Below, in pieces: positions 50,516 to 59,895 of a DNA stretch of 64,000 bases. The first letter of the stretch is position 1; every line of letters begins with the position of its first letter. The translations under genes were made by a program, and so were the position numbers. The DNA comes from Tritrichomonas musculus (Eukaryota; Parabasalia; Tritrichomonadida; Tritrichomonadidae). The notes under the pieces are model-generated. The model had not been told where the DNA came from, made no database searches, and saw nothing but the letters and a program-made list of their open reading frames with translations. The stretch spans positions 930,001 through 994,000 of the forward strand of contig JAPFFF010000053.1 of NCBI GenBank assembly GCA_039105265.1, written 5' to 3'.

Positions 50516-51930
50516 TCATTTTTTATTTAATCTTTTGAGAAGCTTTTGTGCATCTGTATTTCCGAGATTTGCTGCTTTCTGAGAGTATTCGATTGCTTTT
50601 TCATCACTCTTTTCTACTCCTTTCCCTTCTTTATAAAGAAAGGCTAGATTTATCATTGCGCTTGAATTTCCGAGATCAGAAGCTTTCTGGTAGTATTCAA
50701 GTGCTTTCTGGTAACTCTGCCCCACTCCTCTTCCTATTTCTTAAAACTTGCCTAAATTGTTCATTGCTTTTATATTTCCGAGATCGGCTGCTTTCTGGTA
50801 GTATTCAGATGCTTTCACATAACTCTTTCCCACTCCTGTTCCTGCTTTATAAAGAAGACCTAAATTGAACATTGCTGTTACATTTCCCAGATCGGCTCCT
50901 TTCTGAAAGTATTCAAACGCTTTCTCGTAACTCTGTTCCACTCCTCTTCCTTCTCTATAGGAATACCCAAGTTTGAACATTGCTGTTGTACTTCCGAGCT
51001 CTGCCGCTTTCTGGTAGTATTCAATTGCTTTCTCGTAACTCCTTTCCACTCCTCTTCCTTTTTCATAAAGAGAACCTAGATTGAGTATAGCTGTTGTATT
51101 TCCAAGATCGGCTGCTTTCTGGTAGTATTCAATTGCATTCTCGTAACTCTTTTTGACTCCTCTTCCTTGTTCATACATGTATCCAGTAATGGTGTATCCC
51201 CTTGCAGATCCTTGCTGGCCTGATTTTTCATAGTAAGCGAGTAACTTAAGAGGATCAAATGTGATAAGTTCTCCTTTATCGTACAGAAGAGCGAGAAGGA
51301 ACGATGCATATCTGCTACCTCTCTCTGATGACCGTTCCAAGGAGGAAACTGCTCGTGCAATATTTGTGTCTGTGCCGTGGATGAAATTCAATCCAGTGAT
51401 GAAGTCGCCGCTTGCTGAATGAAGAATCTCGTAACTGTTACACTTTTCTTTCAGTCCGTCAATTTCTTTCTTCAAACTAGCAATGCGGGCATCCATTTCT
51501 GTTGACATTTTGTCTTCTCTTTTCTCTTCTCTTCTCTTCCTTCCTTCAGTGCGTTGATGTACTCTACAACTTCGTCTTCGTCGATTGTCTCTTCTGAGTA
51601 CGAGAAGTCGCTCGACAGTTCCTCGAAGATCACGTCGAACGATGGACGATCGTTTGGATTTTCGCTCCGGCATTTTTCAATTAAATCTTGCATCTTTTCT
51701 GTAACAATTGAAGGATGATCAAGCTTGTGGAGTAAGAATGATTCGCGAAGAAATAGCATTTGTTCCCGCCCATCAAATTCTGTATCAGTATTGATAATTT
51801 TTGCATCGTAAAGCTGATGATCCTTAGTGTTTTCTGCAATGTAGACACTACCAAATGCACCTTTACCAAGCATTTCGTTCAATATTTTGTAATCTTTAGT
51901 ATCGAAGAATGCATCTTCGAATTCCTTTTA
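50516..51930 (-). pseudogene. Decayed kinase-Sel1 gene
   Basis: From 51930: DTKDYKILNEMLGKGAFGSVYIAEN and the start of a kinase N-lobe, preceded by a stop and without an ATG. HKLDHPSIV joins straight to TEKMQDLIEKCRSENPNDRPSF, so the whole catalytic core (HRD, DFG, APE) is deleted. A frame change near 51515-51560 leads to MSTEMDARIASLKKEIDGLKEKC (coiled coil) and seven Sel1 repeats (YEKAIEYYQKAADLGNT), with one in-frame stop in the fifth (GKF then stop then EIGRGV). It ends KRLNKK at 50516. Once an intact trichomonad kinase-Sel1 protein; GC content and codon use are higher than for neighbours, suggesting recent arrival or decay. Confidence 0.8.
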
Positions 51931-52346
51931 AAAATGTGGAATTGTTAAAAAATATTGTACTTTATATCTCAAAATTCGAAGAAAATTCTTTCAAAAAGTT
52001 ACCAAATAATCATCATTCAAAATACCATTTTGTTTTCTTAACAATAAAAACTTAATAAAGCTCGAATTGGCTTATCCCTGAATTAAACTGTAACAAAAAT
52101 CTACATAGTGCTATATATTTTTTCATCTAGAAGTAGCATTGCGAGATTAATCTTTTTCGATTAAAGGACACTATTAGAGAGACTGATATTTAATATGATA
52201 TTTCGATAGATGAAAAAATGCAGATTTTTCGGACAAAAAGCTCTCAATTTTTTTTCTATTCAAAAAAGTCCAAAATTTTGGACTTTTGGCATTCAATTTT
52301 TTTTTTCGGCGGTTTGTTTGAAATATAATTGGAATGAAAAAAGAAT
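51931..52346. other. AT-rich spacer
   Basis: TCAAAAAGTT at 51991-52000 lies ahead of the decayed kinase-Sel1 gene, like the promoter motif of live genes. No other feature. Confidence 0.35.
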
Positions 52347-53370
52347 AAACTAGAAAAGCTGTCACAATATTGCCAAATAGCCTCTTAAAAAGTTAAAATT
52401 ATTATTAAATGAAACATTTGTTTTTTATTATCTATTTATTTTTAATGATTAATAAAATTGTCATAAGTGTGAAGTATGCTAATGATTAAAGAAATGCATA
52501 AGTATGAAATATGATTTTATTTGAAAATGATTAAAGATATCATCTTTATGAAAATATTATAAAAAAGTGCTGTTACCACGATATTTTATATTGGTTAATA
52601 AGAAAAATTTTAGAAATAACGAAATATGATTGAGTTTTTAGATATGAATGAAATTCAGTCAAATCAGATACTAAAAAAAAAATTTTATTAAGTATGTATA
52701 TCTAATGGTAAATAATGTTTTATATGAGAGATAAATTTTATAAAAATTTAAGAAAACATAATAATTTTTTTTCAAATGTTAGAAATGTTTTTATAAAATT
52801 GCGAAAGAGCGTCTTAAAAAGTAAGCAGGTTATTATATTAATGAATATTTGAATTAATTAAATAATTTCTGCTTTATAGACATATTTCAAATGTAATATA
52901 ATCTTAAGAGTATGAAAAAATTTTAAATGTTTTTAATGGGGGCTTTGCCCCCATAACGACCAATCTTTTACGGGGCTGGTTCCAGCCCCGCAAAAGATTG
53001 ATCGTTAAAAAAAGTGATTTTTAACATTTCAAGGTAATTGATGAATTCATAAAATAACCATTTCAAATGTTCACAAAAAATTCATGAAATAAAAATATTT
53101 AAAGCAAGAATAACTTCATAAGAAATAATTATATGATTAATTATTATTTGAAAAACAATTAAATAAATAAAATATTAAATTATTAGTTTGGAAACATTTA
53201 ATTTAACAGAAAAAATAAAATAATATTTATGATATTTCCAGATAAAAGTTAACATAATATTATTTTGAGCTGATTAATTTATTATTGGATACAAAATATA
53301 TCATAAGGACTATTTTTTCAAAGATTTAAATCAGTGTAATATCGAACTTTGAAAAATTTTATACTAATTA
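52347..53370. repeat. 1-kb repeat, tandem copy 1, with GC-rich hairpins
   Basis: From AAACTAGAAAAGCTGTCAC to TTTTATACTAATTA. About 90% like 54891-55900. The two were adjacent before the TIR element at 53376-54884 inserted between them. No coding sequence. Its centre holds two GC-rich hairpins (52936-53006). Confidence 0.85.
52936..53006. repeat. GC-rich double hairpin
   Basis: A first hairpin, ATGGGGGCTTTGCCCCCAT, is followed at once by a 25-bp-arm hairpin (52955-53006; AACGACCAATC outer, GGGGCTGG-TT-CCAGCCCC inner). The pair is conserved in the second tandem copy with compensating loop changes (CTTTG to CTTCG). Confidence 0.9.
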
Positions 53371-53375
53371 ATATA

Positions 53376-54884
53376 CAGGGTTGGACATGCAAAATGGGAA
53401 AGCCTCTCAATCTTCTCAATCCACTTTTTAAAAACTTTTTTTGAATACCCATTCAAACTGGTTATCGGCGTTTTTGTTTTTTCCCGCCAAAAATTGAATT
53501 AATTGCCTTACTATTTGGGAAATTTTGAATAGAAAAATATGATTTTTCGATTTTAAAAAAAAGTATTATTTATAATGTTATTTATTTATTTTTTTAAAAA
53601 ATAATTAAGTTTATAGAAAAAATTTTGAGATATTTACATTTTATTTTAGTTTTTTAGATTTATTTTTTTTGCCTTACTAAATGGGAATTTTGACACTCTA
53701 AAATTGAATGGTTTTGCCTTTCTAAATGGGAAACTTTCTGAGGAAATTTTGCATGATTTAAAAATTTATTAATAACTCAATATATATTATGTTTCAAGAA
53801 ACTTTATTCTTATAGTTTTAATTTATATTTAAGAGAATGTTTTGTTGAAATGACGTTGATATTGAATTTTATGCGAGATTAAATATTCAAATATTTTGTA
53901 TCTTTTTCAAAAAAAAGGTTTTAAAATATACTTGCAAATATGAAGCTTGCGTTGAATTTCATTATTTAAAAAGTTATAAGTTATACAATGAACATTGTGT
54001 GCTTCTAATTTTAATTTTAAATAATAAGGAGTATTTTCATCGAATTAAGGACCTTTTATGCAATTTTATTCAAAGAGAAAATATCGCATCACATTTTGAG
54101 CAATAAAAAATAAAAGTTATTGAATAATTTCTTTTTAGCCTTCTTTTTGATTTTATAGATCACCATTATTAGTATACCATTGATCCTATTCCAAAATAAA
54201 GTCAGAAATACTTGTAGTTGCTCTTTTTCTTGTATCTATTTAAAACATAAAACGAATAAGGATCTTTAACTATGTTTTAACTATACTTGAAAATTATTTA
54301 TCTATATTACTATTATGATTCTTTGGTATTTTCATGCCTGATAAAGTTATTGGATCAAAATTCGCTTTTGGAGTAGGATTTTTAAACATTAAAATATCTA
54401 TTTTCCAAATTGATTAAAAGTGAAACTTTTTCTGAGAAATTGCCTTTCTATTTGGGAAAGTTTGAATTGTAGATCATTATTAAACAACATTATTCACATG
54501 CAACACAGTTGTTAAATAATTATGACAAGTAACATTACTTTTATTAAAATATATTCTCATTAAAATTTTCTTAAATAATATATTTTTTCAAAATAAAGAT
54601 ATCAGGTTAATCGTTTTAAATAATTTAAATAATATAATTATATATAAAAATCTATAAAATATTACCTATATAATTGACACTTAATTTTGTTTTACTATGC
54701 AATTTTTTGAGATATTAAAAAAATTAATGTATAATTTTCAGTATTCAAAGTTTCCCATTTAGTAAGGCAATTCTACAGAAAAAGTTTCAAGGTAATTTTA
54801 CTCTATTGAAAAAAAATTGAATGAGATTGAATGAGTGATACTATTCAATTTTTTTTCAATTCCTATTTAGTATGTCCAACCCTG
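53376..54884. mobile_element. Tc1/mariner-type non-autonomous element, 1.5 kb
   Basis: Ends CAGGGTTGGACAT in inverted orientation, with TA just outside (53374-53375 and 54885-54886). It sits exactly at the junction of the two tandem 1-kb repeats. Inside are five copies of GCCTTWCTAWWTGGGAAA (about 53505, 53671, 53716, 54442 and, inverted, 54751-54768), which look like subterminal protein-binding sites. No long frame. Confidence 0.8.
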
Positions 54885-54890
54885 TATATT

Positions 54891-55900
54891 AAACTAGAAA
54901 AGCTGTCACAATGTTGCCAAATAGCCTCTAAAAAAGTTATAATTAAAATTAAACATTTGTTTTTAATTATCCATTTATTTTTAATTATTAATAAAATTGT
55001 CATAAGTGTGAAGTATGTTAATGATTAAAAAAATACATAAGTGTGAAATATGATCCAAATTTGAAAATGATTAAAGATATCATCTATATGAAAATATTAT
55101 AAAAAAATGCTGTTGCCACGATATTTTATATTGGTTAATAAGAATAATTTTAGAAATAACGAAATATGATTGAGTTTTTAGATATGAATTTAATTCAGTC
55201 AAACCAGAAACTAAAAAAAAGATTTTATTTAAGTATGTATATCTAATGGTTTTGGATATTTTATATGAAAGATTAATTTTATAAAAATTTAAGAAAACAG
55301 CTTACTAATGTTAGAAATGTTTATATAAAACTTCAAAAGAGCGTTTTAAAAATTAAGTATGTTAATATGTTAATGAGCTTTGGAAATAATTAAATAATTT
55401 GTGCTTTATAGAAATTTCTCAAAAAAAATATATAATCTTAAAAGAATTAAAAAATTATAAATGTTTTTAATGGGGGCTTCGCCCCCATAACGACCAATCT
55501 TTTGCGGGGCTGGTTCCAGCCCCGCAAAAGATTGATCGCTAAAAAAAGAGATTTTTAACATTTCAATGTAATTGATAAATTCATAAAATAACCCTTTCAA
55601 ATGTTCACAAAAAATTCATTAAATAAAAATATTTATCGCAAGAATAACTTCATAAGAAATAATTATATGATTAATTATTATTTGAAAAACAGTTAAATAA
55701 ATAAAATATTAAATTATTAGTTTGGAAAAATTTAATTTAACAGAAAAAATAAAATAATATTTTTGATATTTCCAGATAAAAGTTAACATAATATTATTTT
55801 GAGCTGATTAATTTATTATTGGATACAAAATATATCATAAGGACTATTTTTTCAAAGATTTAAATCAGTGCAATATCGAACTTTGAAAAATTTTATACTA
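54891..55900. repeat. 1-kb repeat, tandem copy 2
   Basis: Homologous to 52347-53370, with the same hairpin pair at 55470-55540. Its right end is interrupted at TACTA by the element at 55901-56864; the sequence resumes at 56870. Confidence 0.85.
55470..55540. repeat. GC-rich double hairpin, second copy
   Basis: ATGGGGGCTTCGCCCCCAT followed by the 25-bp-arm hairpin, as at 52936-53006. Confidence 0.9.
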
Positions 55901-56864
55901 GAGATCGGCGAAAAAGGAATTTCCATATTTACAAAACTTTTTCATATCATTAAGATCCATATGTTTTAAAAATCCATTTTTTTTCGAAAAGAAAAAGGTT
56001 TGTCTGTAAAAACATTTTTTTGTGAAATAATTTTTTCGTTTAAAAAATTTGTTTTCTTTTTAAAATGAAAAATACTTCTTAAAATGATCTTTTTTTTGCG
56101 AAATAATTTTCTTTTTTCAAAACACCAAGTCTTTTTTATATGAACAATTTTTTTAATATAGATTTTCTTTTAAAAAAAACAAGATCTTATAAATATATTA
56201 TTTGATTTTGATTTTTGAATACGTTATTTATTCATATTAAAAAAAAAAAAAAAAACGTTATAATTGGTGGAAAAAACTACATTTTGAGGACAAAACTATT
56301 ATTTTCATTCCCGATTTAAACTGTCTGCATCAAAAGCATCATTTAACAAGATTGGAAAGTGCCTCACAGCTTAATGAAGCAAATGATATTTTCTATATCA
56401 TTAGAATGCTTCAAATTTTGAATATAGTTTGATCATAAGCAATGATTACGAGTACTTTATAATTTATACATCAAATATCATTCTTTATGATTTGAATAAT
56501 ATCTAAATATATGTTTTTATTAAATAATTCTTTGAAATTCTTGTTAACTAAATTTTTTCTATCAATTTATATTTCGAAAGGAATATATGATTTTAATTAA
56601 ATTTTTTATTTGAAATGATCGAAACTTATTGATATGATTTTACTTTTTGCACACACAAAAGCTTTTCGCAAAGAAGCTTTTTTTTTATAAAAAAAAAATA
56701 TTCAAAAATAAACCTTTTTATAAAAAAGTCACTTTTTTTTTAAAAAACAAATTTTTTTCGAAAAAGTGTATGCTTTCAGATATAACTTATACACATCAAA
56801 ATAAATATGTTTTATAAATATAATTCTTTATTTTCAAAAAGGAAATCCCTTTTTCTCCGAGCTC
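55901..56864. mobile_element. 964-bp TIR element with 5-bp target duplication
   Basis: Inverted ends GAGATCGGCGAAAAAGGAAT (left) and GAGCTCGGAGAAAAAGGGAT (right, reversed). TACTA flanks both sides (55896-55900 and 56865-56869), and the first tandem copy of the 1-kb repeat gives the empty site (TTTTATACTAATTAA). The interior is a series of A- and T-rich runs; no coding sequence. Confidence 0.75.
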
Positions 56865-56869
56865 TACTA

Positions 56870-57488
56870 ATTAATATATATTAATTAATTAAAAAGCATA
56901 AATAAAAATATAAAAATATTTTTTTCTTTATTTAAATGTATGTAATTAATCATTTTATAATGAATTAAAATGATGTATAATGCATTACTTAGAATATTGA
57001 ATCCAATTTCTTTTTCTTCCTTAGAAAATGGCCTTCTACTGCAATAATGTAACATTTCTGCTATATTAATTTAAAATCCCATAAAAAATGCTTAAAATGA
57101 TAAAAAAGCAAAATTACGTCATTGATTTTTTTATTGAAGCCAGAAAGATTGATCATTTTAACAACATTCATCATTACATCTGTTTTGATAAGTAAATTGG
57201 TAAAGCATAGTTGCTAAATTGGAGTTATCAAGTTGATCAAGATCGCAATTTGTGAAAAAAAGTAGATAGCATCTATCATTGAGTCACAGGTAAAACATAT
57301 CGTCGTTTTAATTGAACAAAATAAAAATAAAAAGAAGGAGAAAAGGCTGGCTTTTGTTAAGTTTAGTTTTTTTTTATGTTGGGCTATAACTGCTAAATAA
57401 ATATCAAATTATTTGACCTTAACTGTTTGTCCAAAAAATCTGCATTTGAAGATCTATCGATATTTCTCAAACACGACTAGAAGTTATA
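56870..57488. other. Intergenic region with a possible coding relic
   Basis: On the minus strand about 57150-57290 reads LNDRCYLLFFTNCDLDQLDNSNLATMLYQ between stops, possibly the remains of an ankyrin-type N-terminal domain. Too short and broken to call. Confidence 0.25.
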
Positions 57489-57604
57489 GTGAAAGAATTG
57501 AATCCTCGTGATGATGACAACAGAGAATTGAAGAAAGAAATAATCCATTTAAAAACACTATCAGGACCTGCATCCAACAAATCAGCAGCAGTTGATTGCC
57601 TGCC
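57489..57604 (+). pseudogene. Coiled-coil gene fragment ending in a poly-A run
   Basis: The frame KELNPRDDDNRELKKEIIHLKTLSG, then SNKSAAVDCL, runs into an A tract of about 26 bases. It resembles the end of the decayed coiled-coil gene at 39095-39735 (KEEIIRLTKILQNQSSTASKAANDD). An A tract right after a coding fragment can mean retrocopying, but no target duplication was found. Confidence 0.35.
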
Positions 57605-57867
57605 AAAAAAAAAAAAAAAAAAAAAAAAAAATCGAAAACAAGCAATTTTGTGTTCATTAACAATTCCTCATTGATTGTTGCCTGTAGATTCCTCAATGAA
57701 TTATGATTTGAACTATTCATTAATATATTTGTAGTTTAATATTATTAATGAATAGTTTTATATACTATTCAAATTAATGAAGAATATGAAAAAAAAAGAT
57801 TAAAATATAGAAATAATTTTATATTATATAATAAAGAAAGAAAAACAAGTAATGAGATAGAGAGACA

Positions 57868-59556
57868 TCAAAAAGAGAAAGAAAAAGTGGATGACATTCT
57901 TTTATATTCTTGGATAGCATCTTCATTTCCTAGATAAGCAGCCATTTTTATGTATCTAATAGCCTCGAACTTATCCATTTGAATTCCGTCACCGTTGTCC
58001 AGCATGAGGCCATACAAGAGCATTGCATCGCTGTCACCCAAATCTGCTGCCATTTTGAAATAAACGGCTGCTGTTTTATAATCTTCAGGCACATCTTCTC
58101 CAGTAATATGAATGCTTGCGTAAGCGTACATTGCAAGCACGTAACCTTGGTCTGCTGCTTTTTTAATCATTTTCAAACCGTCATCTACATTTTTATCAAT
58201 TCCATCGCCATCAATCATCATTTGACCGTAATTAAACATTCCACGATGATTTCCTTGATCAGCTGCGATTTTGAAATACTTTGCAGCTTCTTCTTTATTC
58301 ATTGTAATTCCAGTTCCGTTTTTAAGCATGAATGCATAATTGCTCAATGAAACAAGATTGCCCAAATCGGCTGCCTTTTTATAACATTTGACAGCTTCTT
58401 CAATATCCTTTGCAACACCTGTTCCGTTTTCAAGCATGAGTCCATAGTTATTCATAGCGATTGGATGGCCCAAATCCGCCGCCATTTTATAATATTTAAC
58501 CGCTTCTTTTTCATCCTTTGGAACACCATAACCGTTCTGCAGCATATATCCATAATTATGCATCGCCGTCGTCTTTCCATAGTCCGCTGCTTTCTTGAAT
58601 AAAAGAGCAGATTCCTTCTTATCTTTATCAATTCCACAGCCTTGAAATAGCATGTAGCCGTAAAGCAAGGTTGAATCAATATTGCCTTCTTTTGCCTGTT
58701 TTTGAACATTATTTGAAAATGATACAAAATATTCATTTAATACATTTATATAGACATTCACTTCTTCTTCATTGATGTCCCCAAAGATTCCTTGATACTT
58801 CATCCTGTTCATCAGGAGGTCTTGATAAATGTCGTCAAATTTGGGCTTCGAAAAAGCATCATCGGACAAACAATTTCTCAAAAAAGTTTGTAACCAGTCA
58901 TTCCTAATGACAGTTAAATCAGGATATATTTTATTTTCAATGTTTACATCTGTAAATACTTCTGTGTTCGTGATCAATTCATACGCAATGAGCCCAAAAT
59001 AATAAAGATCTTCTGATTGCGCCAATGTTCGACTTATGCATTTAATTTCATCACTTTCTTCTTTCGTTAAGGTGATGTTTAGTATGTGAGGATAGAAGTT
59101 CTCATCAAGATAAATGTTGCTCGGTTTGAGATTCTTGTTAATAAAGTAATTGAGATAGTTGAATTGCATGCCGGCGGCAATTCCAAGTAAATTTATCAAT
59201 TTTTTTGTACCTGTAAATTGTTGACTTCCAAATTTGGGTGTGGATTTGTTTATGTCAGCTAAGGTGCCATTTGGCTGATATTCGGTGATAACCATCGGTA
59301 GAGATTGCTTGATATCATTTAATCCAAAATCAATAATTTGTAAAAGAGCCGGATGTGTAGAAATCGCTGAAATACTTGAAATAGATTTAAGAAAAAGTTT
59401 TCCTTTCTCTTCAGATTCAAATTTCTTTGAGAAGATTATCTGTAAATATATTTTATTGGTATCAAGTTGAATAAATACAATATATTTATATTTATCATCC
59501 TTATATTCTCTAATTTTTCGACAACGACTTAGATTTATTGATCCATTTGACGACAT
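57868..59556 (-). CDS. Pseudokinase-Sel1 repeat protein
   Basis: 562 aa from an ATG (MSSNGSINLS). Residues about 15-270 have a kinase fold (HPALLQIIDFGL, VITEYQPNGTLADI, DLYYFGLIAYELITNTEVF, CLSDDAFSKPKFDDI) but key residues are gone: the beta-3 lysine is not recognisable, HRDLKPEN is NKNLKPSN and DFG is ILN. It is therefore a pseudokinase. Residues about 300-555 are seven Sel1 repeats (STLLYGYMLFQGCGIDKD, TAMHNYGYMLQNGYGVPKD and so on), which form a protein-binding solenoid. Likely a signalling scaffold. AACTTTTTCA and an initiator-like TCATA (minus strand, 59566-59562) lie just upstream. Complete and unbroken. Confidence 0.88.
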   Translation of the reverse strand: MSSNGSINLSRCRKIREYKDDKYKYIVFIQLDTNKIYLQIIFSKKFESEEKGKLFLKSISSISAISTHPALLQIIDFGLNDIKQSLPMVITEYQPNGTLADINKSTPKFGSQQFTGTKKLINLLGIAAGMQFNYLNYFINKNLKPSNIYLDENFYPHILNITLTKEESDEIKCISRTLAQSEDLYYFGLIAYELITNTEVFTDVNIENKIYPDLTVIRNDWLQTFLRNCLSDDAFSKPKFDDIYQDLLMNRMKYQGIFGDINEEEVNVYINVLNEYFVSFSNNVQKQAKEGNIDSTLLYGYMLFQGCGIDKDKKESALLFKKAADYGKTTAMHNYGYMLQNGYGVPKDEKEAVKYYKMAADLGHPIAMNNYGLMLENGTGVAKDIEEAVKCYKKAADLGNLVSLSNYAFMLKNGTGITMNKEEAAKYFKIAADQGNHRGMFNYGQMMIDGDGIDKNVDDGLKMIKKAADQGYVLAMYAYASIHITGEDVPEDYKTAAVYFKMAADLGDSDAMLLYGLMLDNGDGIQMDKFEAIRYIKMAAYLGNEDAIQEYKRMSSTFSFSF

Positions 59557-59895
59557 TTCTGTATGAATAAAATAATTTATGAATCTATTGAAAAAGTTAA
59601 ACTTTTTATAGCGATTATGAATCTATTTGAAATTTTTCAAAAATTTGAAATTTAAAATTACATAATTTTACAGAGTATCTATAAAAAAAATGAGTAAGAA
59701 ATCATTCATCTTATCATCAGCAAGGCTAATATTTTTGGAGAATATGTGACATTTCAATAATACATCAATCAGATCCAACTGTAGATTCAATTTATTTCTG
59801 TAAGAATAATTAAACCAAAATGATTTTAAAATATAATTTTTCTTTATTTAAAAAGATAATAAAAAAAGAGAGAAGATGTACTTTTTTTTTTATTA
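59557..59895. other. Intergenic spacer
   Basis: Contains the promoter of the pseudokinase-Sel1 gene and the 3' end of the glycosidase gene. No other feature. Confidence 0.4.

Noticed and set aside
57484-57720. 78-aa minus-strand ORF with poly-Phe
   Set aside because: The Phe run is the translated poly-T tract; the plus-strand frame has better coiled-coil composition.
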